From positions 1 to 64,000 of the forward strand of contig DASRDZ010000013.1 in assembly GCA_035652335.1 (NCBI GenBank): 64,000 nucleotides of DNA, in the 5' to 3' direction. The notes beneath the pieces were generated by a model that had not been told where the DNA came from, ran no database searches, and saw only the letters and a list, made by a program, of their open reading frames with translations. Of the stretch, positions 9,212 to 18,766 are shown one piece after another (position 1 is the first letter of the stretch; every line of letters begins with the position of its first letter). Source of the stretch: DASRDZ01 sp035652335 (GTDB lineage: Bacteria > Chloroflexota > Dormibacteria > Aeolococcales > Aeolococcaceae). Position numbers and translations under genes: made by a program.

Positions 9212-10794
9212 TGCCCGCCCGCATCCACGTCTTCAGCGGGCCGACGCTGACCGGCGGCGACGTCCGCGGGGTGCTGCCCGAGGCGGTGCTCCACCCCCCC
9301 GTCGCCGCCGGCGACCTGGTCGGGCTGCCCGCCGTGCCCGGTGACACCGTGGTGCTCATCGACGGCCTGATGGACCGCGGCCGGGCGGTCCGTCACAAGG
9401 AGATCCTCGGGCTGCTCGACGCCGGGGTGGAGGTCTGGGGCGCCGGCGCCCTGGGCGCGCTCCGCGCCGCCGAGCTGCACACCGCGGGGATGCGCGCCTA
9501 CGGGCGGGTCGCCCGCCTGGCCATCCGCGGCGTTCTCGGCGCCGACGACGAGGTCGCCGTCGAGCACGACGGTCCCGACGGCCGCTGGTCGGCCCGCGGC
9601 GTCGCCCTCGTCGACGTGCGCGCCACCTGCCGCAGCGCCTGCCGCCGCGGGCTGATCGACCCCGAGACCGCCGACCGGCTGGTCGCCGTGGCCCGCGCCC
9701 TGCCGCACCGGCAGCGGCGCTGGGAGGAGATCCTCGGCCGCGCCGTCGAGGGCGGCCTCGACGCCGAGATGGCGTGGCGGGTCGAGCAGCTCGCCGGCGC
9801 GGGCACCGTGCGGCTCACCCGCATCGACGCGCTCGGCTGCCTGCAGGCAGTGCGGCGCCGCAGCGGCGCGCCGCCGCGCCCGCGGTCGGGGCGCCTGGTC
9901 CGGCCGGGAACCACGGCGTACGCGCAGCGCTGGGCGGTGGAGCGCTCCGGCAGCGTCGAGCACGGCGCGGGGTTCGTCTCCGGCCTGGCGGTGCTCACCT
10001 TCTGCCGCCTGCTGGGCGTCGACTATCCGGCCCTGCAGCGGCGCGTCGCCCTGCGCACCCTGGCCGCCGCGGCGCTGCCCCCGGCCCGTCCCGCCGAGCG
10101 CGAGGGGCAGGCGATGGTCCGCGAGTTCGCCGACGAGCGGCGGCTCGACCCCGGGTCGCTGGTGCTCTGGCTCACCGAGCGCGGGCTGCGGCGCGAGGAG
10201 CTGCTCGCCCATCTTCGCCGGGAGGCCGCGGTGCGTGAGTTCCTGTCGTCTCGCGGCGTGCACCCCGGCGACGAGGCGGGGACCGAGTCGGCCCTTGCCG
10301 GCGTGGTCGCCGAACACGCCCGCCGCCGCGGGTTCGTGGCCACGCGCGCGGCGCGTGGCTGGGAGCGGGCCTGGCTGTCGGCGGGGGAGCTGGAGAGCCT
10401 GGGAGCGGACGAGCGCATCGCCCGTCTCGCCGCGCGCAGCTTCCTCTGCGCGCCGGGCGTCGACTGGCGCGGGCCGCTGCTCCAGGAGCTGAAGGTGCGC
10501 GGCGTGGCCCGCGTCGCCCGGGAGGGGGTCGCCGAGGCGCTGCAGCGCTGGCGCGACGTCCAGGCGGCCGACCCGGCGCTGGCCGCCGACTGCTCCGACG
10601 CGGAGCAGATCGTGGCCTGGGCGGCGCAGCGGTGGAGCGCTCCCGAGCGGCTCGACCTGGCGCTGCTCGACCGGGGGCTGCGCAGCCGCGAGGAGCTGGT
10701 GGCGGCGGCGCCGATGTACGTCGCCCTCGACCGCTCGGTCGACACCTACCGGGACCTGCACTGCCTGGGCAGGGCGCTGTCATCGGCGCGCTGA
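9211..10794 (+). CDS. TfuA-like protein with long C-terminal extension
   Basis: The 527-residue product starts with a complete TfuA-like domain: HVFSGPTLTGGDVRGVLP, PPVAAGDLVGLPAVPGDTVVLIDG, then VRHKEILGLLDAGVEVWGAGALGALRAAELHTAGM (quoted in parts; about residues 5-95). TfuA partners YcaO in trifolitoxin and thioviridamide-like pathways and in thioamidation of methanogen McrA, where it is thought to supply sulfide. Typical TfuA proteins are about 200-450 residues. Here roughly 300 further residues form a mostly helical, Arg/Leu-rich tail with LRREELLAHLRREAAVREF near residue 330; I do not recognise it. Two strong hairpins follow. No precursor gene is evident nearby. Confidence 0.88.
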   Translation: MPARIHVFSGPTLTGGDVRGVLPEAVLHPPVAAGDLVGLPAVPGDTVVLIDGLMDRGRAVRHKEILGLLDAGVEVWGAGALGALRAAELHTAGMRAYGRVARLAIRGVLGADDEVAVEHDGPDGRWSARGVALVDVRATCRSACRRGLIDPETADRLVAVARALPHRQRRWEEILGRAVEGGLDAEMAWRVEQLAGAGTVRLTRIDALGCLQAVRRRSGAPPRPRSGRLVRPGTTAYAQRWAVERSGSVEHGAGFVSGLAVLTFCRLLGVDYPALQRRVALRTLAAAALPPARPAEREGQAMVREFADERRLDPGSLVLWLTERGLRREELLAHLRREAAVREFLSSRGVHPGDEAGTESALAGVVAEHARRRGFVATRAARGWERAWLSAGELESLGADERIARLAARSFLCAPGVDWRGPLLQELKVRGVARVAREGVAEALQRWRDVQAADPALAADCSDAEQIVAWAAQRWSAPERLDLALLDRGLRSREELVAAAPMYVALDRSVDTYRDLHCLGRALSSAR

Positions 10795-10809
10795 GACGCG
10801 CGCCCACGC

Positions 10810-10865
10810 GGGGGAGGCAGATCCTCCCCCGGCCTGCCGCCTCCTCGGCGAGCTGAAGCTCGCCG
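10810..10865 (+). terminator. Two tandem stem-loops after the TfuA gene
   Basis: 10810-10830 is GGGGGAGG, loop CAGAT, CCTCCCCC. 10846-10865 is CGGCGAGC, loop TGAA, GCTCGCCG. Both stems are perfect 8-bp helices without a U-tract. They separate the YcaO-TfuA unit from the GGDEF gene. Confidence 0.5.
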
Positions 10866-10956
10866 GGGCGCCGCTGCGGCCCGAAAGAGCGGCGCAAACG
10901 CCAGTCCCGTCGTAGACTCGCTGCGCAGTCGAGATTTCCGTGAGAGGGGTGGAGCA

Positions 10957-13323
10957 GTGGTCCTCGTCGCCACCGTCGTGGGCGCGATCCTCGTGCTCGG
11001 CGCGGCGTTCCTCCTGCTCCGTCCCGGCGTGCTGAGCCGCGCCGCCAGCCGCCGTCGAATGGCCGCGCTGCCCGGGCAGGTCACCCGCATGGGGGTGCAG
11101 GACAACCTGGGCCAGGTGCTCGACCTGATGATCCGGGCCATGGACCGCCCAGGATTGCGCGGCGGCGCCATCTTCCTGATCAACGAGCGCAACGAGCTCT
11201 ACTTCGGGGCCCATCGCGGCTTCGTCGACGCGGAGGTGCGCGACCTGCGCCTGCCGGTGGGGCAGGGGGTGGTGGGCAGGGTGGCCGCCGAGGCCACCCC
11301 GGTGATCGTCGACGACCTCGACGCGCCCCCGGCCGGGGTCACGCTGACCAACCGGTCGGTCGGGAGCAACTCGCTGACGCGCAGCCTGATCGCCGTCCCG
11401 GTGGTGCTGGCCGGCGGGGTCATCGGCGTGCTGGAGATGGGCTGCACCCGCCCGCGCGCCTTCGACCAGCTCGACCTCGGCGTGCTGCAGAAGGTAGCCG
11501 CCTCGGTCGCCGACTCGATCGCCCAGGCCAACCCGCTGAAGCTCGCCGACGAGGTGCTCAGCCGCCGCGTCCGCGAGCTGACCAGCCTGCAGGAGGCCGC
11601 GGAGTCGCTCAACGCCTCGCTGGGGCTCGACGTGGTCCTGCGCGCGGTGGCCGACCACGCGGCGCGCCTGCTCCACGCGCCCTACGCGGCGGTGCTCGAC
11701 GTCGAGGGCGGCGTGGTGCGCAGCGCGGCGGTGCACGACGTCGACGCGCGCGTCGACACCGCGCCGGTGCTGTCGGCGGTGGCCGACTGGCTGGGCGGCC
11801 CCGACGCCGAGGCGGGACAGACCCATGCCGAGGTGCTTCCCGAGCCGCCCGAGGGCGGGCCGCCGGTCACCGACCCGCTGGCGCCGCTGCGCAGCCTGGC
11901 CATGGTGCGGCTGCAGCCGGCCACCGGCTTCGACGCCGTGCTCTGCGCCGCCTCGCCCGACCCGCGCGGCTTCGACCCGGCGCAGATGCGGCTGCTCGAC
12001 GGCATCAGCCACCTGGCCAACCTGGCCATCGCCAACGCGGTGCGCTACCGGCGCCTCACCGAGGCCGCCGTCACCGACCCGCTCACCGGGCTGCTGCGGC
12101 GCTCCGAGTTCGAGCGCATCCTGGCCGAAACTCGCGGCCAGACGGTGAGCGTGCTGGCCATCGACGTCGACCATCTCAAGGACGTCAACGACGCGGGCGG
12201 GCACGAGGCCGGCGACGCCCTGCTGCAGGCCATCGCCACCACGCTGCGCCGGCGCCTCGGCGACCTCCGCACCCTGGCCCGCACCGGTGGCGACGAGTTC
12301 GCCGTGCTGCTGCCCGGCTTCGAGTCGGGCACCGCCGTGGCGGTGGCCGAGGAGCTGCGCCGCTCGGCGCACGAGGCGCCGGTGACCGAGTGGCTGCCGC
12401 GGATCAGCATCGGGCTCGGCTCGGTCGCCGCCGACGGCGATCCCCGCGCCGCCTGGGACGCCGCCATCGAGGCACTGCACCTGGCCAAGCGCTGGGGGCG
12501 CGACCGCGTCGAGACCCTGGCCGTGCAGGCACGGCTGGGGGAGCGCCGCCACACCTGGGACGAGCTGGTGCCCCAGCTCTTCGAGGAGGGGCGCATCGAG
12601 ACGGTCTACCAGCCCATCGTCCGCCTCGCCGACCGCCACCTGGTCGGCTACGAGGCGCTGGCGCGCCCGCGCGGCTTCCCCGCCGACGCCGACGTCGAGG
12701 GCCTCTTCGCCGCCGCCCGCGACGCCGGCCTGCACCGCGACCTCGACTGGGCCTGCCGGCGCGCCGCGGTGCGCCGCGCCGGCGAGCTGAGCGGCGGCGT
12801 GCCGCTCTTCCTCAACGTCGGCGTCTGGGCGCTCATCGACCCCCTCCACGACGTCGACCAGATGCTCCTCCTGCTGCGCTGGACGGGCATCTCGCCGGGC
12901 GACATGGTCCTGGAGCTGAGCGAGCGCGAGGCGGTGCACGACCTCGACCGCCTCCGCGCGGTGATGGCCGCCTACCGCGCCCACGGCTTCCGCTTCTCCA
13001 TCGACGACGTCGGCGAGGGCCATTCCACCCTCGACATGCTCGCCGCCGGCGCACCCGACTACATCAAGATCGCCCGCAGCCTGGTATCGTCCGCGGACCA
13101 TCCGGGGGCGCGCGCCGCCATCAACGCGGTGGTCGCCTTCGGCAGGTCGGCGTCCTCCACGGTGGTCGCCGAAGGTGTGCAGACCGCCGAGGAGGCGGCG
13201 CGGATGGAGGCCATGGGCGTGTCGCTTGGGCAGGGGTACTGGCTGGGGCCGCCGCTGCGGCTCGACCCGCCGGACGAGCCCGAGGGCAACGTGCTCGGCC
13301 GCTCCGCCGCCGTCGCCGTTTGA
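10957..13323 (+). CDS. GAF-GGDEF-EAL cyclic-di-GMP signalling protein
   Basis: The 788-residue protein begins with one N-terminal membrane helix (about residues 2-22). GAF-like sensor domains follow at about 45-190 and 205-370, the second more diverged. The GGDEF domain has RTGGDEFAVLL with GGDEF at 444-448, and the EAL domain has E566 in GYEALARPRG. The EAL site is largely kept (LELSER, SIDDVGEGHS, VAEGVQT, LGQGYWLGPP), although DYIKIA replaces the usual D-x-K-I-D. The RxxD inhibitory site is not at the normal spacing before GGDEF. It may make, break or only sense c-di-GMP. GTG 10957 has a purine-rich GAGAGGGG upstream, and its stop overlaps the next start. Confidence 0.92.
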   Translation: MVLVATVVGAILVLGAAFLLLRPGVLSRAASRRRMAALPGQVTRMGVQDNLGQVLDLMIRAMDRPGLRGGAIFLINERNELYFGAHRGFVDAEVRDLRLPVGQGVVGRVAAEATPVIVDDLDAPPAGVTLTNRSVGSNSLTRSLIAVPVVLAGGVIGVLEMGCTRPRAFDQLDLGVLQKVAASVADSIAQANPLKLADEVLSRRVRELTSLQEAAESLNASLGLDVVLRAVADHAARLLHAPYAAVLDVEGGVVRSAAVHDVDARVDTAPVLSAVADWLGGPDAEAGQTHAEVLPEPPEGGPPVTDPLAPLRSLAMVRLQPATGFDAVLCAASPDPRGFDPAQMRLLDGISHLANLAIANAVRYRRLTEAAVTDPLTGLLRRSEFERILAETRGQTVSVLAIDVDHLKDVNDAGGHEAGDALLQAIATTLRRRLGDLRTLARTGGDEFAVLLPGFESGTAVAVAEELRRSAHEAPVTEWLPRISIGLGSVAADGDPRAAWDAAIEALHLAKRWGRDRVETLAVQARLGERRHTWDELVPQLFEEGRIETVYQPIVRLADRHLVGYEALARPRGFPADADVEGLFAAARDAGLHRDLDWACRRAAVRRAGELSGGVPLFLNVGVWALIDPLHDVDQMLLLLRWTGISPGDMVLELSEREAVHDLDRLRAVMAAYRAHGFRFSIDDVGEGHSTLDMLAAGAPDYIKIARSLVSSADHPGARAAINAVVAFGRSASSTVVAEGVQTAEEAARMEAMGVSLGQGYWLGPPLRLDPPDEPEGNVLGRSAAVAV

Positions 13324-14474
13324 GGCCTCGCCTGCGTCGCGGCGCGCCCCTCTGTGCGCTGGCCGTGCTGTTCAGCGCCTGCTCCTCGGGCACCTCGCCC
13401 ACGGCCACCTCGCCGCCGGCGACCGGCTCCACCACGGCCGGCACGTTGTCGCCAACCCCGACTGCAACTCCGACGCCGCTGCCCGACGTCGTCCCCCTCT
13501 CCATCTACAGCGGCGCGCCGCCCAACCTGAGCGGCGTCGATCCGTCGCAGCTGCGCCTGCTGGTGGTCACCGGCGACGTCATCCCGGCGCGCGAGACCGG
13601 GCACCTCATCCGCGTCCGCGGCGACTGGACCTATCCGCTGGCGGCCACCAAGGACATCCTGCAGTCCGGTGACGTCACCTTCGTCAACCTCGAGTCGCCG
13701 CTGCTGCCCTCGTGCCCCGACGTCGTCACCGGCTTCACCTTCTGCGCCGACGCCCGCTTCGCCGCCGCCATGCAGGGCGCCGGCGTCGACGTCGTCAACG
13801 TGGCCAACAACCACAGCACCAACGAGGGCCAGTCGGGCCTCGACCAGACGGTGTCGGTGGTGCAGTCGCACGGCATGATGGTGAGCGGCTTCAGCCGCAT
13901 CGCGGTGATGGACGTGCGCGGGCTGCGCTTCGCCTTCGTGGGCATGAACCTGGTGGGCAGCAAGCTCGACCCGGCACAGCTGCAGTCGCTCATCACCAAG
14001 GCGCGCAGCGAGGCCGACGTCGTGGTGGTGCAGTTCCACTGGGGACGCGAGTACGAGACCTACCCGTTCTCCGCGGCCGGGATCGCCCCCGACGACCCCA
14101 AGGTGGTGGGACGGCTCGCCGTCGACGACGGCGCCGACATCGTCATCGGCAACCATCCCCACTGCGTGCAGGGCAGCGAGATGTACAAGGGACACCTCAT
14201 CACTTACGCGCACGGCAACTTCATCTTCGACCAGAACTGGAGCGTCGGCACCCAGGAGGGGGTGATCGGCAAGTACTGGTTCGCCGGCACCCGTCTCGTC
14301 GGTGTGCAGTACGTCCCGGTGCGCATCAACGCCGACGTCCAGCCGCGGCCGCTCGACCCCGCCACCGGCGAGGGCGCGCAGATCCTCGGTCGCATGCTGC
14401 GCAGCACCCAGGAGCTGGCGGGGATGAGCAAGCCCATCCTCGACGGCCCCGGGATCGACGACGCCTGCCCCTAG
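13320..14474 (+). CDS. CapA-family (PGA_cap) metallophosphatase-like lipoprotein
   Basis: A 384-residue secreted lipoprotein. The TTG start at 13320 overlaps the previous stop by four bases and gives a signal peptide with Arg-rich n-region, LCALAVLFSAC and a lipobox Cys at about residue 21, followed by a Ser/Thr/Pro linker to about residue 55. The CapA/PgsA-type domain follows: LLVVTGDVIPAR, GDVTFVNLESPL, VDVVNVANNHSTNEGQ, IVIGNHPHCVQGSEMYKG and ITYAHGNFIFDQ, with the Asp, Glu, Asn-His and His residues expected for a binuclear metal site. Relatives act in poly-gamma-glutamate capsule synthesis or as poorly defined envelope proteins. Coupling to the c-di-GMP gene suggests a cell-surface role. 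Confidence 0.85.
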   Translation: MRPRLRRGAPLCALAVLFSACSSGTSPTATSPPATGSTTAGTLSPTPTATPTPLPDVVPLSIYSGAPPNLSGVDPSQLRLLVVTGDVIPARETGHLIRVRGDWTYPLAATKDILQSGDVTFVNLESPLLPSCPDVVTGFTFCADARFAAAMQGAGVDVVNVANNHSTNEGQSGLDQTVSVVQSHGMMVSGFSRIAVMDVRGLRFAFVGMNLVGSKLDPAQLQSLITKARSEADVVVVQFHWGREYETYPFSAAGIAPDDPKVVGRLAVDDGADIVIGNHPHCVQGSEMYKGHLITYAHGNFIFDQNWSVGTQEGVIGKYWFAGTRLVGVQYVPVRINADVQPRPLDPATGEGAQILGRMLRSTQELAGMSKPILDGPGIDDACP

Positions 14475-14761
14475 CGGGCGGCGATGGTGCGGCCGCCGGC
14501 CGCGTGCCGCTGCGGGCGGCCAGGCAGGTCGACGCGGGGCACGTCGTGGAGCCGGCTCCAGCGCCGGCGCAGCGCGTCCTCGCGCTCCACGGCGGGCAGC
14601 GCCGACATCGCCAGGACGTCCTCGACGGCGAGGCGCTCCAGCTCGGGAACGGCGGCGACCGCCGCCTCCCACTCGACCACGATGGCCTCCGCCATGCCCT
14701 GCACCCGCGGCGGCAGGCCTTCGAGCAGCGACACGCGCAGCTCGGCGTCGATTGCGTTCAT
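14471..14761 (-). CDS. Small hypothetical protein
   Basis: A 96-residue soluble protein, acidic at the N-terminus (NAIDAELRVSLLEGLPPRVQ) and basic at the C-terminus. It is predicted helical, and its sequence VEREDALRRRWSRLHDVP resembles no family I know. A strong GGGAGGG lies ten bases before the ATG and third positions are G/C rich, so it is probably real. It converges on the CapA-like gene with a four-base overlap. Confidence 0.6.
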   Translation of the reverse strand: MNAIDAELRVSLLEGLPPRVQGMAEAIVVEWEAAVAAVPELERLAVEDVLAMSALPAVEREDALRRRWSRLHDVPRVDLPGRPQRHAAGGRTIAAR

Positions 14762-14794
14762 CGGATCAACCCTCCCAGCCCCTGCAAGAGAAGA

Positions 14795-15097
14795 CTACCG
14801 CGATGTCACCTTTCCTGCGACTCCCGCGCCGGTCGGCGCGCTCGGCGCGAGCAGCACGGCGGCGGTCCCCGAGGCCGCGTGGGCGGGCTCGTTGAGCTCG
14901 ACGGGCCCGCGTGAGGCGCCGACCGTGCCGGCGGCGGCCATCAGCGCGGCCGAGAGGACCAGCGTCTGCAGCGCCCCGCGGAGGCCGTGCCGGGCGGCCG
15001 CTCGGGCGGGGGTGCCGGGGGCGAGCAGGCGGGTCCGCCGCCGCGGGACCGAGCCGGGCCAGGGGAGTGCTCTGGTGGAAGCAATTGCGTCAATCAT
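14795..15097 (-). CDS. Small putative secreted or membrane-anchored protein
   Basis: A 100-residue ORF with a basic N-terminus (VPRRRTRLLAPG), one hydrophobic segment ALQTLVLSAALMAAAGTVGA and an Ala-rich tail, as in a secreted or single-pass protein. I chose ATG 15097 because the predicted promoter (15135-15164) would start transcription near 15128, downstream of the other ATG at 15136. The body has GC-rich third positions; the first dozen codons are AT-richer. No family is recognised. Confidence 0.45.
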   Translation of the reverse strand: MIDAIASTRALPWPGSVPRRRTRLLAPGTPARAAARHGLRGALQTLVLSAALMAAAGTVGASRGPVELNEPAHAASGTAAVLLAPSAPTGAGVAGKVTSR

Positions 15098-15133
15098 CAA
15101 CAACGCTTGCCGATTTCTTGATAGCGTTGATGA
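15094..15133 (-). promoter_or_regulatory. Imperfect inverted repeat over the start codon of the small secreted ORF
   Basis: The arms, on the plus strand, are TCATCAACAACGCT (15094-15107) and AGCGTTGATGA (15123-15133). They match except for a three-base AAC duplication. The repeat lies in an AT-rich patch between the promoter and the coding region and includes the ATG, so it could be an operator or an mRNA hairpin hiding the start. Confidence 0.4.
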
Positions 15134-15134
15134 C

Positions 15135-15164
15135 ATATAACACGCTCGGGCGTGCTGGACGCAA
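15135..15164 (-). promoter_or_regulatory. Candidate sigma-70 promoter TTGCGT-N18-TTATAT
   Basis: On the minus strand TTGCGT (15164-15159) and TTATAT (15140-15135) are 18 bases apart. Transcription would run into the small secreted ORF. Confidence 0.4.
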
Positions 15165-15202
15165 CCCTCGGCCCCCCGCTCCGGCGCCGGATCTCCCCGT
15201 CC

Positions 15203-15820
15203 CTACGGGACCAGGGTGCCCCTCCAGACGATCCGGTCGTAGTCCCGCCACCAGGGCGTGCAGGTGATCAGCGTGATGTCGTGGCCCGTGGTGGAGACGA
15301 GCTGGGTCACGTGGTTGGGCGACAGCGTCCAGGTCTGGGTGATGCGGTAGGTGTAGGTGGTGCAGGAGCGGTCCTGCACCGTCACCAGGTCGCCGACCTT
15401 GAGCTGGTCGATGTGCTCGTAGTGGGGCTCGCGGTGGAAGGCGATGATGACGTTGCCCTGCTGGCCCGGCGCCGCGCTGGTGGTGTAGTGGACCATCGAG
15501 CGCTCGTGCAGCATGTTCCAGTCACCGTTGCCCGCGACTCCGGTGTAGCCGTACTGGGGCAGGCTGGGGAAGCCGACCAGGGCGTAGTCCTGGGCGGGGG
15601 CCGCGTTGGGCTTGCAGGCGCTCGGCGCCGCCGTCGGCGCGGTGGAGGTGCCGGCGATGGCATCGGGGTCGTGTGGTGCGGCCCCGGTGAGCGCCGCCGC
15701 GCCGCCGCTGTTCCAGTCGCGCAGCGCCTGGTCGTCGGCGTTGCCGCGCACCCAGGTGCTGATCACCGGCACGGCGATGACCGCGATGCCCCCCGCGATG
15801 AGCAGTCCTCCCACCACCAT
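15203..15820 (-). CDS. Sortase family protein
   Basis: A 205-residue membrane-anchored transpeptidase. The N-terminal helix VVGGLLIAGGIAVIAVPVIS is followed by a linker and the sortase barrel. Catalytic residues are visible: His129 in VIIAFHREPHY, Cys187 in the TLITC motif and Arg196 in DYDRIVWRG. Sortases join LPxTG-type substrates to cell wall or polymers, and the TLITC-type pattern resembles class E/D enzymes of GC-rich monoderms. The start is uncertain: ATG 15820 begins right at the membrane helix, and no better start exists before the sigma-factor gene. No LPxTG protein occurs in the window, so the substrate is unknown. Confidence 0.82.
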   Translation of the reverse strand: MVVGGLLIAGGIAVIAVPVISTWVRGNADDQALRDWNSGGAAALTGAAPHDPDAIAGTSTAPTAAPSACKPNAAPAQDYALVGFPSLPQYGYTGVAGNGDWNMLHERSMVHYTTSAAPGQQGNVIIAFHREPHYEHIDQLKVGDLVTVQDRSCTTYTYRITQTWTLSPNHVTQLVSTTGHDITLITCTPWWRDYDRIVWRGTLVP

Positions 15821-15879
15821 CAGCGCGCGCGACGGCCAGCGCCTCCCACCCCTGGTGTCCGTCGCGGCGGCGATGCCGT

Positions 15880-17082
<1,203 letters not shown>

Positions 17083-17091
17083 GGTGAGGAA

Positions 17092-17121
17092 GGGAAGGGG
17101 TGCCGGGAAGGGGTGGGAGGG
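17092..17121 (+). other. Six-run G tract (potential G-quadruplex) upstream of rpoD
   Basis: Plus-strand runs GGG, GGGG, GGG, GGGG, GGG and GGG are separated by loops of one to four bases within 30 bp, just before the rpoD start codon. The G-rich strand is the rpoD template strand. Confidence 0.45.
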
Positions 17122-17365
17122 CGGACGATTCTCAGTGTCACCGATCGGGACGCGCTTCAAACACGCGCGCGCGGGCACCGCCCGTGGTCCCGAGTCTGAC
17201 GGGCGGGGGCTTCGTGCAGTTAAACAACGCGCCGGCGGGGCCGTTGGTCACACCCGACCGGTGACCTTCTCCCGCAGACGGAGGCGCCGGGCGCCCGCGA
17301 TGATCGCCGCGATCGGAGCAGAGCGGTCGAGAGGTGGTGGCGATGGTTCGGTGGGAGAGACCGGT

Positions 17366-17572
17366 ATGAGGCGGCGACCCAAGCCGGTGGTGGTGCCGAT
17401 GCGGCCCGTCCCCGAGGCCTACTCGGGACACCGGGCCCGCTGCCCGGGCTGCGGCGAGGAGGGCGCCGAGGTGGTCGGGGTGATCGCGCTCCGGCTGGTC
17501 TTCCGCTGCGGGCAGTGCGGGGTGAAGTTCCACCGCACCGACCGCTGGCTGGCGGTGGCGAACCACCTCTAG
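17366..17572 (+). CDS. Small C4 zinc-ribbon protein
   Basis: A 68-residue protein with a basic N-terminus (MRRRPKPVVVP). One zinc ribbon is formed by CPGC and CGQC, separated by about 20 residues including VIALRLVFR. GGGAG lies eight bases before the ATG. It is divergent from rpoD and converges with the TetR gene. Function is unknown; a nucleic-acid or protein contact is a guess. Confidence 0.7.
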   Translation: MRRRPKPVVVPMRPVPEAYSGHRARCPGCGEEGAEVVGVIALRLVFRCGQCGVKFHRTDRWLAVANHL

Positions 17573-17646
17573 GCTGCCGGCCGGAGCAAGCCGGCTCTTG
17601 GACCAACCGTCGGAGTACCGGCGGACTCTGGCCGCAACGCGGACGC

Positions 17647-18225
17647 TCAGCGGCGCCCCCGCCCCGATGGCAGCCCCTCCCGGGTGACGTAGCGCATCAG
17701 GCTCTTGCGCAGGGTGTTGTCCCTCCGCCCCCGCGCCAGCTCGCTGAGCGCCGCCTCGGTGCACATGGCCACGTAGAGCCGGGCCGTCGGCGCCGGGTCC
17801 GGCCAGCCCTCGGCGCGCAGGTCCTGCTCGACGAGCCGGGTGACCCGCGCAGTGCGCGTCGCCACCTCGTCGGCGATGCTCGGCTCGGCGCGCGCGTCGA
17901 GGAGGAGCGCGCGCACCGTGCGCTCCCGCAGTGCGGCGTCGAGGAACGCGGTGGTGGCGGCGACCAGGCGCGCCGTCCCCGGCTTGATCCCGTCGACGGC
18001 GGCCTCGACGTCCTCGACCAGCGCATCGTGGAAGCCGCGATGCAGCTCCAGCAGGAAGGCGGAGCGGTCGACGAAGTGCACGTAGAAGCTGCCCTTGCCC
18101 ACGCCGGCCGCGGCAGCGACGTCGTTCACACTCATGTTGGCCATGCCGTTCTCGTCGGCGAGACGGAGGCCTGCGTCGAGCAGCGCGATGCGCTTGCCCT
18201 CGGGATCCCGGACGCGCTTCTTCAT
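17647..18225 (-). CDS. TetR/AcrR-family transcriptional regulator
   Basis: A 192-residue repressor-type protein. The N-terminal helix-turn-helix is at about residues 10-55: RIALLDAGLRLADENGM, then MSVNDVAAAAGVGKGSFYVH, an excellent TetR signature. The C-terminal ligand and dimer domain is diverse, as usual. There is no adjacent efflux or catabolic gene on the same strand, so the target is not evident. TACGGT seven bases before the ATG suggests a leaderless mRNA. Confidence 0.9.
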   Translation of the reverse strand: MKKRVRDPEGKRIALLDAGLRLADENGMANMSVNDVAAAAGVGKGSFYVHFVDRSAFLLELHRGFHDALVEDVEAAVDGIKPGTARLVAATTAFLDAALRERTVRALLLDARAEPSIADEVATRTARVTRLVEQDLRAEGWPDPAPTARLYVAMCTEAALSELARGRRDNTLRKSLMRYVTREGLPSGRGRR

Positions 18226-18232
18226 GGGCGCG

Positions 18233-18238
18233 ACCGTA
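18233..18238 (-). promoter_or_regulatory. -10 element TACGGT of the TetR gene (leaderless)
   Basis: On the minus strand TACGGT ends seven bases before the ATG at 18225. Confidence 0.45.
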
Positions 18239-18401
18239 GCACAGCGTTCGAGCGGCGGACCGGGCGCCCGGTCTGTTCACATGGGCGACGGTTTGGGGCC
18301 GACCCGGCCGTCACGCGGGAGAGCTGCGGACGGCCGGGCGGTTGGAGGGGGAGTTGCCGGAGGAGAGGTGGCAGGAGGGGCGCCTCCTCCTGCCGGCCAG
18401 G

Positions 18402-18611
18402 TCAGCCGTGCACCACGACCTGGCCTGCGCGACCGACGGCGTGCCCCGCGTCCTCGACCGCGAACGGGAACGCCACCTCGGTCCCGCAGCCCATGCAGTG
18501 GGCGTGCAGACCCTGTGCGGAGTCGACCAGGGTGCGGCGGCGGCCGCCGCAGGTGCCGCAGGCGACGATGCGGCGCACCGAGAAGGGGAAGGAGAGAGGT
18601 CGCGTGGGCAT
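18402..18611 (-). CDS. Small zinc-ribbon protein
   Basis: A 69-residue protein with CGTCGG and CMGCG pairs about 20 residues apart, a C4 zinc ribbon, and a hydrophobic, Val-rich tail. ATG 18611 has GAGGA seven bases upstream and is preferred to ATG 18674, which adds 21 residues. It is divergent from the NrtR-like gene. No family name is assigned. Confidence 0.65.
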   Translation of the reverse strand: MPTRPLSFPFSVRRIVACGTCGGRRRTLVDSAQGLHAHCMGCGTEVAFPFAVEDAGHAVGRAGQVVVHG

Positions 18612-18754
18612 CGGTCGGTCCTCGCTGTTCTGGACGACGTGGTCCAGCATGACCCGCGCGGCGCGGCGGTTCATCGCGCGGGTTGCACGAAACCTTGCAG
18701 CCTGCGGTTGGGCAGCGCGACCCGGCGGCGCTGGCCCGGGGAGCGCCGCTCTGC

Positions 18755-18760
18755 TAGGTT
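18755..18760 (+). promoter_or_regulatory. -10 element TAGGTT of the Nudix-regulator gene (leaderless)
   Basis: TAGGTT ends six bases before ATG 18767. The same CTGCTAGGTTGCCG string precedes the dehydrogenase at 62138. Confidence 0.5.
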
Positions 18761-18766
18761 GCCGCC

